DNA from: an uncultured Curvibacter sp.
GTDB taxonomy: Bacteria > Pseudomonadota > Gammaproteobacteria > Burkholderiales > Burkholderiaceae_C
DNA length: 64,000 nucleotides
Direction: 5' to 3'
Assembly: GCA_903828535.1 (NCBI GenBank)
Contig: CAIKMN010000027.1
Coordinates: 1 to 64,000, forward strand
A program made the translations under genes and the position numbers. The notes below the pieces were generated by a model. It was not told the DNA's origin, ran no database searches, and saw nothing but the letters and a program-made list of their open reading frames with translations. The number at the start of each line of letters is the position of its first letter. Positions within the stretch are counted from its first letter, which is position 1. Below are positions 49,661 to 60,600 of this stretch, piece after piece.

Positions 49661-52048
49661 ATGAAATTGTTACAACGGATCTTCCCCGCTTTGCTGCTCA
49701 GCTTGGCTGCGGCCCTGCCGGCATCTGCCCAGATGTCAGCGGCACAGGCTCAGGCCTTGGCGGGTGGTGCTTCGCAAACGCCCAATGCGAATGGCAATGA
49801 TCAAGGCAATTTCGCTGCGCCCGCCTCGAACGGCCTAGGCGCCAATGGCCCAAACGCGGCAGGGCTAAACAACCCCAATTTGCCCAAAGGCGCCCCCGGC
49901 CAGCCCTCCGGTTTGGCCCGTCAAATAAACGCCAATGAGCAGGGTGGTTTGAACCAGCAGGGTTTCAACAATGTGCCGCGTCAACCGTTGCCCCCGCTCA
50001 AGCCCACCGAATTCCAAAACTTTGTTCTAGAAGCCACGGGCCAGCGCTTGCCGCTCTATGGCTACAACCTCTTTGAAAACCCCAGCTTCACGCCCCTGCA
50101 AAACGTGCCCGTGTCGGCGGACTACGTGGTTGGCCCCGGCGACGAGGTCTTGCTTCGCGTCTGGGGCGCGATCGACACCGACTTGCGCTTGCTGGTTGAC
50201 CGCAACGGCCAAGTCAGCATCCCCAAAGTGGGTACCTTCACCGTGGCCGGCCTCAAGTCGGCCGATTTGGACGCCACCTTCAAATCCCAAGTCGGCAAGG
50301 TTTACAACAACTTCCAGCTCACGGTGAGCTTGGGCCAATTGCGCTCGTTGCAGGTGTTTGTGGTGGGTCAAGCCCGCCGCCCTGGCGCTTACACCTTGTC
50401 GAGCTTGTCGACCTTGGTCAGCGCCTTGTTTGAGTCGGGCGGCCCGTCGGCCACCGGTAGCATGCGACACATCCAGCTCAAGCGCGACTCCAAAACCGTC
50501 GCCACGCTGGACCTTTACCAATTCATTCACGAAGGCAGCACCCAAGCCGATGTGCGCTTGTTGCCTGGCGACGTCATTGTCATTCCGCCCGCTGGCCCCC
50601 GCGCGGCCGTCTTAGGCGCCATTGACCAACCCGCTGTCTATGAGTTGGCCTCGGCCGACGAGCCCCTGGGCAAGTTGCTTTCTTATGGCGCCGGCATTGC
50701 CGCCATCACCAACACCAGCAAGGTGTTAATTGAAAGCATTCAAGCCAACAACAAAACCGACTTTGACGCGCCCCGCAGCGTGAAAGAAGTGGCGCTCGAC
50801 GGCGCCGGCATGAAGAGCCAAATTCGTGGCGGCGACGTCGTCACCCTGCTCAAACTCCGCAGCGAATTTGCCAACGCCGTCACCCTCCGCGGCACCGTGG
50901 CACAACCCTTGCGCTCCCCTTATGTGCCTGGCATGCACGTCAGCGACCTGATCCCGAATGTGCAGGCTTTGATCGACCCCATTTATTACAAGCGCCGCAA
51001 TGCTTTGGTGCAGTTCAACGAGCAAGAGTCGAAGGCCGTCAGCACCGACAAGGTTTTTGACGAAATCAAAAACCAGTTCAATGAAATCAACTGGGACTAC
51101 GCCGTCATTGAGCGCTTGAACCAAAAGGAACTCGCACCCGCGCTCATTCCCTTCAACCTGCGTGACGCGGTCGTCAACAAGACCCCTGAGGCCAACTTGG
51201 CCCTGCTCCCAGGCGACGTGGTCACGGTGTTCAGCAACAAAGACATTCCCGTTTCTTTGAGCAAGCGCACCCAGTTTGTGCGTTTGGGTGGCGAGGTCAA
51301 CAGCCCCGGTGTGTATCAGCTGCTGCCGGGTGAAACCCTGACCAAACTCATCGCCCGTGCCGGCGGACTCAGCCCCAACGCCTATGTGTACGGCACCGTG
51401 TTCAGCCGCGAAAGCACCCGCAAACAACAGCGCACCAACCTCGACCAAGCCATTCGCCGCTTTGAGGCCGAAATGGGCTCCATCGCCGCCGCCGCTGCTC
51501 AAAACGCGGGCAGCGATGCCGACAAAACAGCCGCCCTGCAAGCCAACGGCGAGCAACAAAAGGCCACCTTGGCGCGTCTGCGCACGCTCGAGCCCAATGG
51601 CCGCATTGCCCTCGAAATCAACCCCATGGAGCCCAAGTTGCCCGATTTGGTGCTGGAAGATGGCGACAGCATCACGCTGCCCGCCCGCTCCGACTTTGTC
51701 AGCGTCTTTGGTGCCGTTCTGGGTGAAAACTCCCTCATCGCCCGCCCTGGCGCGCCAGCGAGAGATTATTTGCGTCGCGCTGGTTTGACGCGCTTTGCCG
51801 AAGAACCCGCCACCATGATCATCCGCGCCGACGGCTCAGTGCAGTCGACCGAGGTGAGCGACAGTTGGTTCAGCACCGACAAAAATGTGCTCAACATGCC
51901 CGTTTTCCCGGGCGATTCGCTCTACGTGCCAGAAAAAGTCGACAAGCGCACCGGGTACGTGCAGTTCATGCAAGGCGCCAAAGACATCTCACAGATCTTG
52001 TCTAACTTCGGCCTGACCTTGGCAGCCATGAAAGCGGTGGGGCTCTGA
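49661..52048 (+). CDS. Polysaccharide export outer-membrane protein, Wza/KpsD-like with SLBB repeats
   Basis: A 795-residue exporter. The signal peptide (FPALLLSLAAALPASAQM) is followed by an Asn/Gly/Gln/Ala-rich region to about residue 105, a poly_export domain (YVVGPGDEVLLRVWGAIDTD) and several SLBB domains (VFVVGQARRPGAYTLSSLS and VRLGGEVNSPGVYQLLPGE). A lipobox is absent. It forms the outer-membrane channel for exopolysaccharide. Its stop overlaps the start of the Wzz-like gene. Confidence 0.92.
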   Translation: MKLLQRIFPALLLSLAAALPASAQMSAAQAQALAGGASQTPNANGNDQGNFAAPASNGLGANGPNAAGLNNPNLPKGAPGQPSGLARQINANEQGGLNQQGFNNVPRQPLPPLKPTEFQNFVLEATGQRLPLYGYNLFENPSFTPLQNVPVSADYVVGPGDEVLLRVWGAIDTDLRLLVDRNGQVSIPKVGTFTVAGLKSADLDATFKSQVGKVYNNFQLTVSLGQLRSLQVFVVGQARRPGAYTLSSLSTLVSALFESGGPSATGSMRHIQLKRDSKTVATLDLYQFIHEGSTQADVRLLPGDVIVIPPAGPRAAVLGAIDQPAVYELASADEPLGKLLSYGAGIAAITNTSKVLIESIQANNKTDFDAPRSVKEVALDGAGMKSQIRGGDVVTLLKLRSEFANAVTLRGTVAQPLRSPYVPGMHVSDLIPNVQALIDPIYYKRRNALVQFNEQESKAVSTDKVFDEIKNQFNEINWDYAVIERLNQKELAPALIPFNLRDAVVNKTPEANLALLPGDVVTVFSNKDIPVSLSKRTQFVRLGGEVNSPGVYQLLPGETLTKLIARAGGLSPNAYVYGTVFSRESTRKQQRTNLDQAIRRFEAEMGSIAAAAAQNAGSDADKTAALQANGEQQKATLARLRTLEPNGRIALEINPMEPKLPDLVLEDGDSITLPARSDFVSVFGAVLGENSLIARPGAPARDYLRRAGLTRFAEEPATMIIRADGSVQSTEVSDSWFSTDKNVLNMPVFPGDSLYVPEKVDKRTGYVQFMQGAKDISQILSNFGLTLAAMKAVGL

Positions 52049-53253
52049 TGACTGAGAACACGCAACAAAATGGGCCCGCCCAAGACCAAGACGATGAAAT
52101 TAGCCTGCTGGACCTGCTGCAGGTCATCGTGGACAACTTGCGCCTGCTGGTGCTGGGCCCCTTGGCCGTGGGCATTTTGGCGCTGGGCATCAGCTTCTTG
52201 GTGACGCCTACTTTTACGGCGAAAACGGTCTTTTTACCGCCGCAGCAACAACAAAGCGCCGCCGCCAGCATGATTGCCAGCCTCGGCTCTTTGGGCGGGT
52301 TGGCCGGGGCAGCGGCGGGCTTGAAAAATCCGGCGGACCAATATTTGGCCTACATGAAGAGCGTGACCCTCCAAAACGCCATCATTGACCGCTTCAAACT
52401 CATGGAGCGCTACAAGGCCAAGTTCAAAGAAGATGCCCGCAAACAGTTGACCACCAATGTTCGCGCCAGCTCAGGCAAAGATGGCTTGATTTCGTTGGAC
52501 GCAGACGACGAAGACCCCCAATTTGCGGCCGACCTGGCCAACGCCCATGTGGAAGAACTTCGAAAACTTCTGGGCACCTTGGCTGTGACCGAAGCCCAGC
52601 AACGCCGCTTGTTCTTTGAAAAGCAGCTCAACCAAGCCAAAAACAACTTGGCCCAAGCCGATTCGGCTTTGCGTTCGACCGGCGTGTCTGAGTCGGTTCT
52701 GAAGTCAAACCCGGCTTCGGCCGTGGCAGCCGTGGCCGGCCTACGGGCCCAAGTCACGGCCCAAGAGGTCAAGCTCGGCGCCATGCGCGGCTACTTGGCC
52801 GAGACAGCGCCTGAGTTCAAGCAAGCGCTGAACGAACTCGCCAACCTGCGGGCTCAACTGGCCAAGCAAGCCCAAAGCGATGGAGACACTTTGGCCTCAG
52901 GCAAAGGGGCCAAAGACGCGGCGGGGCAGGGCGACTACGTCAGCAAGTACCGCGAGTACAAGTACCAAGAAGCGCTCTTTGAACTTTTCACCAAACAATA
53001 CGAGATCGCCCGGGTCGATGAGGCCCGCGAAGGCGCAGTGATTCAGGTGCTGGATGTCGCCACGCCGCCTGAGCACAAAGCCAAGCCACAAAAAGCCTTG
53101 GTTGCGGTGATTGCTACCTTGGCTGCGGGATTTGCGTTGCTGCTCTTTGTGTTTGTGCGCCAAGCGCTCAGAAACGCCAAGGGCGATCAGGAGACGGCCA
53201 GCAAGGTGGCGCAGTTGAAGGCGTCGTGGCAACGTGCGTTGGGTCGGACTTGA
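52048..53253 (+). CDS. Wzz-family polysaccharide chain-length/co-polymerase protein
   Basis: A 401-residue inner-membrane protein with the Wzz architecture: an N-terminal helix near residues 32-52 (LLVLGPLAVGILALGISFLV), a periplasmic coiled-coil middle (EKQLNQAKNNLAQADSALRS), a GNVR-like YQEALFELFTKQYEIARVDE segment and a C-terminal helix near 350-370. No cytoplasmic tyrosine-kinase domain is attached. It is translationally coupled to the exporter (TGATG overlap at 52046-52050). Confidence 0.9.
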   Translation: MTENTQQNGPAQDQDDEISLLDLLQVIVDNLRLLVLGPLAVGILALGISFLVTPTFTAKTVFLPPQQQQSAAASMIASLGSLGGLAGAAAGLKNPADQYLAYMKSVTLQNAIIDRFKLMERYKAKFKEDARKQLTTNVRASSGKDGLISLDADDEDPQFAADLANAHVEELRKLLGTLAVTEAQQRRLFFEKQLNQAKNNLAQADSALRSTGVSESVLKSNPASAVAAVAGLRAQVTAQEVKLGAMRGYLAETAPEFKQALNELANLRAQLAKQAQSDGDTLASGKGAKDAAGQGDYVSKYREYKYQEALFELFTKQYEIARVDEAREGAVIQVLDVATPPEHKAKPQKALVAVIATLAAGFALLLFVFVRQALRNAKGDQETASKVAQLKASWQRALGRT

Positions 53254-53275
53254 GTGCTTTGATGGTTATTTTTGC

Positions 53276-54436
53276 ATGTCCATAAACAAGGCCATTCAAG
53301 GGCTGTTTGAGTCGCCCTGTCTTGACGCGGCAGCCTGGGGCCTGACCGCCAGTTTTCTGTTTTGTTTGGTGTTGGTTCTCACCAAGCGATGGCACGGCGT
53401 GCTGACCATGGACGGCACCGACGGCATTCAAAAGTTCCATTCTTCCCCCACCCCCCGCGTGGGCGGTGTCCCCATTGTGCTGGGTTTGGTGATTGCCTGG
53501 TCCAAGGCCCCCGCGGATGTGAAGCACCTGTTGACCCCATTTTTGCTGGCCGGCTTGCCGGCCTTTGTTTTTGGCGTTTTGGAAGACGTCACCAAGCGGG
53601 TTGGGGTTTTGTTGCGCCTGCTGGCGACCATGGCTTCTGGCTTGTTGGCCTGGTGGATCACCGACTATTCGCTCACCCGGGTGGATGTGTTGGGCGTCGA
53701 TTGGCTGTTGCATTTCACGTTTGTCTCGGTCATCTTTACGGCCTTTGCCGTGGGAGGCGTGGCCAACAGCATCAACATCATTGACGGCTTCAATGGCTTG
53801 GCGAGTTTGGCGTCTACATGGGCTTTTCTGGGCTATGCCGGTATTGCTTGGCAAGTCGGCGATGGACAACTGGCTGGCGTCGCGCTGGTATTGGCGGGGT
53901 GCGTGTTCGGTTTCTTCTTGGTGAACTGGCCTCTGGGCAAGATTTTTTTGGGCGATGGCGGTTCCTATTTCATTGGCTTTGCCTTGGCTTGGGTGGCTGT
54001 GATGCTGCTGGAACGTCACCCCGAGGTGTCCGCTTTTGCTGCTTTGGTGGTGTGTGTTCATCCGGTGACTGAGGTGCTGTTTTCGGTTTTTCGCCGACGC
54101 CTCAAAAAGCTGCACCCCGGTCACCCCGACCGCATGCATTTTCACAGTCTGGTCAAACGGCGTTATGTGGCCCGCTGGTTTGTTGGCGTCTCCAATCGCA
54201 ACCGCAACTCCATTACCGGCGTCGTGATGGGCAGCCTGACCTTGGTGGCCGTTGTGGCAGCCAACTTGTTTTACGGCAGTGTTTGGCTTTCAGCGGCCAC
54301 CTTTTTGGCCTTTGCTTTGGGCTATGTGGCCATTTACGCTCGCATCGTCAGACACCAGTGGTGCTCTCCCATTAAGTTTTTGTTTGTCAGACCTGATTTC
54401 AAAATCCCCAAGCCACCTCCCCACGTTGTGGGGTGA
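53276..54436 (+). CDS. WecA/MraY-family undecaprenyl-phosphate glycosyl-1-phosphate transferase
   Basis: A 386-residue polytopic enzyme that loads the first sugar phosphate on undecaprenyl phosphate at the inner membrane. Family motifs are TPRVGGVPIVLG, the catalytic aspartates in NSINIIDGFNGLASL, KIFLGDGGSYFIGF and the cytoplasmic His-rich loop HPDRMHFHSLVKRR. The ATG at 53276 starts before the first helix, although the frame is open to 53234. The substrate is probably a UDP-HexNAc, consistent with glmU-glmS upstream, but not proven. Confidence 0.9.
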   Translation: MSINKAIQGLFESPCLDAAAWGLTASFLFCLVLVLTKRWHGVLTMDGTDGIQKFHSSPTPRVGGVPIVLGLVIAWSKAPADVKHLLTPFLLAGLPAFVFGVLEDVTKRVGVLLRLLATMASGLLAWWITDYSLTRVDVLGVDWLLHFTFVSVIFTAFAVGGVANSINIIDGFNGLASLASTWAFLGYAGIAWQVGDGQLAGVALVLAGCVFGFFLVNWPLGKIFLGDGGSYFIGFALAWVAVMLLERHPEVSAFAALVVCVHPVTEVLFSVFRRRLKKLHPGHPDRMHFHSLVKRRYVARWFVGVSNRNRNSITGVVMGSLTLVAVVAANLFYGSVWLSAATFLAFALGYVAIYARIVRHQWCSPIKFLFVRPDFKIPKPPPHVVG

Positions 54437-54449
54437 TAAAGTAAAACAC

Positions 54450-55427
54450 ATGAAGGTTTTGGTAGTGGGCGGAGCCGGTTACATCGGCTCACACATGGTG
54501 AAGATGCTGGGCCAACAAGCTTGCAGCGTCACGACCTTGGACGATTTGTCTTCGGGCCACCGCGATGCGGTGTTGTGCGGCGAGTTCGTTCAGGGCGACA
54601 TGGCCGACCGGGCTTTGCTCGATTCCATTTTGAGCAAGGGCTTCGACGCGGTCATGCACTTTGCCTCGTTCATTCAAGTGGGCGAGTCGGTGCAGCAACC
54701 CGCCAAGTATTACCAAAACAACGTCGTCAACACGTTGACCTTGCTCGACGCGATGCGCGCGCACGGCGTCAACCAATTTATTTTTTCCTCGACCGCCGCC
54801 ACCTTTGGCGAGCCGCAATACACCCCCATCGACGAGCGCCACCCGCAGCAGCCCATCAACCCCTATGGCCGCACCAAGTGGATGGTGGAGCAGGTGTTGG
54901 CCGACTTTGAGAAGGCTTACGGCTTGCGCTCGGTGGCTTTGCGTTACTTCAACGCGGCCGGCGCTGACCCCGAAGGGCAATTGGGCGAGCGCCATGACCC
55001 CGAGACGCATTTGGTCCCCCTGGTGCTGCAAGCCGCCTCAGGCCGTCGGCCCCACATCAGCGTGTTTGGGCGCGATTACGACACGCCCGATGGCACCTGC
55101 ATCCGCGACTACATCCACATCCAAGACCTGTGCTCGGCCCATTGGTTGGCGCTGCAATCCTTGGTGGGTGGCGCCGCCAGTCAAGCCTACAACCTGGGCA
55201 ACGGCCAGGGCTTTTCGGTGCAAGAGGTGATCGACACCGCCGAGCGCGTGACCGGCCGCAAAATCACCGTCATCGACAGTCCGCGCCGCGCCGGTGACCC
55301 CGCCCGCTTGGTGGCAGACGCTTCCCAAGCCCGCCAAAAATTAGGCTGGCAGCCGCGCTATGCCGACTTGGCAACCATCGTCGAGCACGCTTGGCGCTGG
55401 GAGACCCGTTTCGATAAATCTTCTTAA
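54450..55427 (+). CDS. galE: UDP-glucose 4-epimerase
   Basis: An extended short-chain dehydrogenase of 325 residues. KVLVVGGAGYIGSHMV is the NAD-binding motif, and the catalytic residues are in FSSTAATFG and YGRTKWMVE (Y-x3-K). TFGEPQYTPIDERHPQQP and the C-terminal GDPARLVADA support GalE. It interconverts UDP-Glc/UDP-Gal, or the GlcNAc forms, for the polysaccharide. The start is 13 bases after the WecA-like gene; the long open frame before it is antisense-like or shadow sequence. Confidence 0.94.
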   Translation: MKVLVVGGAGYIGSHMVKMLGQQACSVTTLDDLSSGHRDAVLCGEFVQGDMADRALLDSILSKGFDAVMHFASFIQVGESVQQPAKYYQNNVVNTLTLLDAMRAHGVNQFIFSSTAATFGEPQYTPIDERHPQQPINPYGRTKWMVEQVLADFEKAYGLRSVALRYFNAAGADPEGQLGERHDPETHLVPLVLQAASGRRPHISVFGRDYDTPDGTCIRDYIHIQDLCSAHWLALQSLVGGAASQAYNLGNGQGFSVQEVIDTAERVTGRKITVIDSPRRAGDPARLVADASQARQKLGWQPRYADLATIVEHAWRWETRFDKSS

Positions 55428-55435
55428 CCATTCGG

Positions 55436-56224
55436 GTGTTCTTTCTATCTAAACTTTTGTCTGCCGTCACCCAGCCCTTATTTTGGCTGGCGCTTTGGTG
55501 GCTGATTGCTTTGCGGGTCTTGGGTCGAGGCGATTCAGGGCGCTCCAAAAGCCTCTCTTTGCCGATTGGTTTGGGCATGTTTTGGGCCGGTTTGTTGGCG
55601 CTGGGGTTGTTGGGGTTTGAAGCCTTGCCTCATGCATTGCTTCGGCCTCTGGAAAACCGTTACCCCATTCCACAAGCAGCGACCTTGGACCGCTACGCCG
55701 GCGTGATCGTATTGGGCGGGGCACTTGAAAATCCAGACGTGTATCAGGCCCATGGCCAAGTGCCTATGGGGGATGCCGCCGAGCGCATGACGGTGCCTGT
55801 GGGCTTGATGCGTCAGCACCCGAAATGGACCTTGGTGTTTTCAGGTGGAGAAGGGCGCCTGCTCACGACCGGGGTCAGCGAGGCGGCGCTGGCCAAGGCT
55901 TTTTACCAAGAGCAGGGCGTTGACATGTCTCGAGTGGTGCTGGAAAGCCGCTCACGCAACACCCGAGAGAACGCCAGTGAAGTGGCGACCCTGCTGGGCG
56001 AGCGGTGCCGGGCGCCTTGGTTGCTGGTGACCTCGGCTTGGCACATGCCACGCTCAATGGCCGAATTCGAATCGGTGGGCTGCAATGTGACGGCCTATCC
56101 GGTTGACTTCAGGACGGGGGAATCAACCCCCTTGACCGAATACTCGCTGGCCAGGAGCCTGCTGTTGTGGCAGATGGCGATCCATGAGTGGCTGGGTGAC
56201 TTTGTTTATAGGTTAACAAAGTAA
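55436..56224 (+). CDS. DUF218 (YdcF/ElyC-like) membrane protein
   Basis: A 262-residue protein with two N-terminal membrane helices (LFWLALWWLIALRVLG and LGMFWAGLLALGLLGF) and a periplasmic DUF218 domain (GVIVLGGALENPDVY, LVFSGGEGRLL, SRNTRENASEVATLL, LLVTSAWHMPRSM). ElyC-type members influence envelope-polymer and lipid-carrier homeostasis. The likely start is the GTG at 55436, eight bases after galE, making it the last gene of the polysaccharide run. Confidence 0.85.
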   Translation: MFFLSKLLSAVTQPLFWLALWWLIALRVLGRGDSGRSKSLSLPIGLGMFWAGLLALGLLGFEALPHALLRPLENRYPIPQAATLDRYAGVIVLGGALENPDVYQAHGQVPMGDAAERMTVPVGLMRQHPKWTLVFSGGEGRLLTTGVSEAALAKAFYQEQGVDMSRVVLESRSRNTRENASEVATLLGERCRAPWLLVTSAWHMPRSMAEFESVGCNVTAYPVDFRTGESTPLTEYSLARSLLLWQMAIHEWLGDFVYRLTK

Positions 56225-56244
56225 AGCACTCATTAGCGCAACGC

Positions 56245-56276
56245 TTGATAACGCGCCCAGCGTTTAAGATAACGCG
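56245..56276 (+). promoter_or_regulatory. Candidate mdtA promoter overlapping a direct repeat
   Basis: TTGATA (56245-56250) and GATAAC (56268-56273) are 17 bases apart. The 9-mer GATAACGCG occurs at 56247-56255 and 56268-56276, exactly 21 bp (two turns) apart, so each promoter hexamer lies in a repeat copy. A regulator could bind both. Confidence 0.5.
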
Positions 56277-56327
56277 TTTGTATGTAGCCCACCGGGCACT
56301 CACCCCACTCACGGGAAAACACCTGCA

Positions 56328-57614
56328 ATGTCCGAGATCAACACGCCCCATTCAACGCCCGCTTCAACCCCCGCTTCAACTCACTCACCGCTGACGGCCA
56401 AGCGGGCTTCCGGAAAGATCAAATGGCGACTCTGGACCCTGGCCGTGTTGGTGCTGGCAGCCGCAGGCGCTTGGTGGGCTCTGGGCCGCACCTCGGGCGA
56501 AGGTGCTCCTAAAACCGAAGCGGCGGCGTCCGCAGGCGCCGGGCAAAGCAAAGGCCCCGGCAGCAACCGCCCCCAACCCATTTCGGCGATGGCTGCCAAG
56601 CGCCAAGACGTGAATGTCACTGTGCCCGCCATCGGCACGATCACCGCGTTGCAAACGGCCGCAGTGCGCTCGCGTGTGGACGGCGAGTTGTTCAAATTGC
56701 ATTTCCGAGAGGGCAGCTTGGTGCAGCAGGGCCAGTTGTTGGCCGAGCTCGACCACCGGCCTTATCTGGCCACATTGGAGCAGGCCAAGGGCCTTTATGA
56801 GCGGGATGCAGCGGCGCTGAAAAACGCCGAACTCGATTTGAAGCGCTACACCGAATTGGTGGCCTCCGACTCTGTTTCTAAGCAACAACTCGATACGCAA
56901 GAAGCCTTGGTCAAGCAATTGAAAGGCACCGTCGCCAACGACAAAGCCGCCGTCGACAGCGCCAAGGTGCAATTGGATTACTCCTACCTCAACGCCCCGC
57001 TCTCTGGCCGGTTGGGTTTGCGCTTGATTGACTTGGGCAATGTGGTGCATGCGTCCGACACCACGGGCGTCGTCAGCATTACCCAAACACAGCCGATTTC
57101 TTTGGTGTTTTCGGTGCCTGAAATTTACCTGCCGCAAATCAATAAAAAGCTGAAAGCCAGTCAAGGCTTGCCGGTGCTGGCATTGGACCGCGAGCAAAAG
57201 CGCCCGCTGGCCAAAGGCCAACTGACCATCACCGACAACGCCATTGACACCTCCACCGGCACCATCAGGCTGAAAGCCTTGTTTCCCAACCAAGACAACA
57301 GTTTGTTCCCGAACCAGTTTGTGAACGTGAGGTTGCAAATTGACACAGAAAAAGACGCCTTGGTGGTCCCCGTCAACGCCATTCAGCGCGGCAGCATGGG
57401 CACCTTTGTGTACCAAGTCAAAGAAGACAACACGGTCACTTTGAAAAAGGTCAAAACCCGAGCGGTCGATGGGGATTGGGTCAGCGTCGAAGGCGACGTG
57501 AAGCCGGGTGACCGTCTGGTCACCGATGGCGCCGACCGCTTGCGTGAAGGCGCCAAAGTGGAGGTGATTGAGAGCGCCCGACCCACCGAGGGCGCTCGCC
57601 CCAAAGCGCCTTGA
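56328..57614 (+). CDS. mdtA: RND efflux periplasmic adaptor, MdtA-like
   Basis: A 428-residue membrane-fusion protein. An N-terminal anchor helix ([19 protein letters not shown]) follows a Thr/Pro-rich cytoplasmic stretch. The lipoyl half-motifs [20 protein letters not shown] and [20 protein letters not shown] flank an alpha-hairpin. [18 protein letters not shown] and [15 protein letters not shown] are typical of the MdtA/AcrA group. It connects the inner-membrane pumps to the outer-membrane channel and is the first gene of the four-gene pump operon. Confidence 0.92.
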   Translation: MSEINTPHSTPASTPASTHSPLTAKRASGKIKWRLWTLAVLVLAAAGAWWALGRTSGEGAPKTEAAASAGAGQSKGPGSNRPQPISAMAAKRQDVNVTVPAIGTITALQTAAVRSRVDGELFKLHFREGSLVQQGQLLAELDHRPYLATLEQAKGLYERDAAALKNAELDLKRYTELVASDSVSKQQLDTQEALVKQLKGTVANDKAAVDSAKVQLDYSYLNAPLSGRLGLRLIDLGNVVHASDTTGVVSITQTQPISLVFSVPEIYLPQINKKLKASQGLPVLALDREQKRPLAKGQLTITDNAIDTSTGTIRLKALFPNQDNSLFPNQFVNVRLQIDTEKDALVVPVNAIQRGSMGTFVYQVKEDNTVTLKKVKTRAVDGDWVSVEGDVKPGDRLVTDGADRLREGAKVEVIESARPTEGARPKAP

Positions 57615-57624
57615 CGACAGCACC

Positions 57625-60600
57625 ATGAACGTCTCTCGTCTGTTCATATTGCGGCCAGTGGCCACCTCGTTGTTGATGGTGGCCATCTTGTTAGCCGGCC
57701 TCTTGGCCTTCCGCTTGTTGCCGCTCTCGGCCTTGCCCGAGGTCGATTACCCAACCATTGAGGTCACCACCCTTTACCCGGGGGCCAGCCCCGATGTGGT
57801 CACCTCCTCGATCACGGCGCCGCTGGAGGTGCAGTTTGGCCAAATGCCGGGCTTGACGCAAATGTCCTCCACCAGCTCGGGCGGTGCGTCCGTCATCACG
57901 CTGCGTTTTTCATTGGATGTGACGCTGGATGTGGGCGAGCAAGAGGTGCAAGCGGCCATCAATGCGGCGACCAATCTCCTGCCGGCCGATTTGCCGATGC
58001 CGCCCATTTACAACAAGGTCAACCCCGCCGATGCGCCAGTCTTGACCTTGGCCATCACCTCCAAAACGCTGCCCGTGATTCGGGTGCACGATTTGGTCGA
58101 AACCCGACTGGCACAAAAGCTCTCTCAAGTGCCCGGCGTGGGCATGGTCTCTATTGCTGGCGGACGCCGTCCTGCCGTGCGCATTCAGGCCAACCCCGAG
58201 CGCTTGGCGGCCATGGGCATGTCGCTCGAAGACGTGCGTTCGGCCATTGTGGTCGCTAACGTCAACCAAGCCAAGGGCAGTTTTGACGGGCCTTCGCGGG
58301 CCTCGACCATCGACGCGAATGACCAGTTGTTTTCGGCCAGTGATTACGAAAAAATCATCATCGCGTACAAGAACGGCAGCCCGGTTTTTTTGCGCGACAT
58401 CGCCCAAAGTGTGGACGCCGCTGAAAACGCCCGCTTGGCGGCATGGGCCGATTTGCAGCCGGCTGTGATTTTGAATGTGCAGCGTCAACCGGGTGCGAAC
58501 GTCATCAAAACGGTCGATCAAATCAAGGCTTTGTTGCCCAAGTTGCAGGCCAATTTGCCAGCGTCTTTGGAGGTGCAAGTGCTGACCGACCGCACCGTCA
58601 CCATTCGATCTTCTGTCGAAGATGTTGAGTTTGAATTGATGCTCGCCATTGCCTTGGTGGTGATGGTGATTTTTGTGTTCTTGCGCAGCGTGTCCGCGAC
58701 TTTCATTCCGGCGGTGGCCGTGCCCTTGTCCTTGGTGGGCACCTTTGGCGTGATGTATTTGGTGGGCTTTTCCATCAACAACCTGACCTTGATGGCCTTG
58801 ACCATTTCCACCGGCTTTGTGGTGGACGACGCAATCGTCATGATCGAAAACATTTCCCGCTACGTTGAAGAGGGCATGCCCCCTTTGGAGGCGGCTTTAA
58901 AGGGCAGCAAGCAAATTGGGTTCACCATCATTTCGTTGACCGTGTCGTTGATCGCGGTGCTGATTCCCTTGCTCTTTATGAGCGATGTGGTGGGGCGTTT
59001 ATTCCACGAATTTGCCATCACCTTGGCGGTGTCGATTTTGATTTCGGCGGTCGTGTCCTTGACCCTCACGCCGATGCTGTGCGCCAAGTTGCTCAAGCAC
59101 ACGCCCGAGTCCAGCCATGGCCGGATTTACCGCGCCACCGGTCGGTTCTTTGACAACATGATTGCCCACTACGGCCGCGCCTTGACGTGGGTGCTGGACC
59201 ACCGACACACGGTCATGTGGGTGTTTGTCTTTACGGTTTTTTTGACCGCGGTGCTTTACATCGTCGTGCCCAAGGGCTTCTTTCCGGTGCAAGACACGGG
59301 CGTCATACAAGGCATTACCGAGGCTTCGCAAGACACCTCGTTTCAAGCCATGGCCGAGCGCCAGCAGGCCCTCGCCGAGCAGGTGCTGAAAGACCCCGCA
59401 GTGGCCTCGCTGTCGTCGTTCATTGGCATCGACGGCACCAACGCCACTTTGAATGCAGGGCGCATGCTCATCAACTTAAAACCGCGCGACCAACGCGACG
59501 CCGACGCCTCTGGCGTGATCAACCGGCTGGAAGCCAATCTGAAGGCCGTGCCCGGCATTCAGCTCTTCATGCAACCGGTGCAAGACTTGACGATTGAAGA
59601 CCACATTTCGCGCACCCAATATCAATTCATGATGTCCTCGCCCAGCCCCGAGATTTTGGCGAAAACCACCCACCAATTGATCGACCGCTTGCAAAAACGC
59701 CCCGAACTCAGCAGCGTCGCGAGTGACTTGATGGACAATGGCCGCCAAGCCTGGATCGACATTGACCGCGACACCGCAGGCCGTTTGGGCGTCACCGTTG
59801 CGGCCATTGACGCGGCTTTGTACGACGCCTTTGGGCAGCGTTTGGTCTCCACCATCTTCACGCAATCCAATCAATACCGGGTGGTCCTTGAGGTGGCGCC
59901 TCGCTTTCAAACCAACCCCCAAGAGTTGGCCAAGTTGTATGTGCCCAATGTCGCAGGCGAGCAGGTGGCTTTGGCGAGTTTGGCCAAAATTTCGGAGCGC
60001 CCCGTGTCCTTGGTGGTGAACCACTTGGGGCAGTTCCCGGCGGTCACTGTTTCGTTCAACGCGGCCCCCGGCGTGTCCTTGGGCGAGGCCGTTCAAGCCA
60101 TCCGCGATGAAGAAGCGGCAATGGACATGCCGCTCAGTGTCGAGACTGGTTTTCAAGGCGCAGCGCGGGCATTCCAGGCGTCGCTGGGCAACACCTTGCT
60201 GCTGATTTTGGCGGCGGTGGTCACCATGTACATCGTGCTGGGCGTTTTGTACGAAAGCTACATCCACCCCATCACGATTTTGTCGACCTTGCCTTCGGCC
60301 GGCTTGGGGGCGTTGTTGGCCTTGAAAATCACGCACCTGGATTTGGACATCATCGCCATCATCGGCATCGTGCTGCTGATTGGCATCGTCAAAAAGAACG
60401 CCATCATGATGATCGACTTTGCCCTGGAGGCCGAGCGTGAGCAGGGCTTGCCGGCCCGCGAAGCCATTTACCAAGCGGGCTTGTTGCGCTTTCGTCCGAT
60501 TTTGATGACCACCATGGCGGCCTTGTTGGGCGCTCTGCCGTTGATGCTCGGCACGGGCGTTGGCAGCGAATTGCGACACCCTTTGGGCGTCACCATGGTC

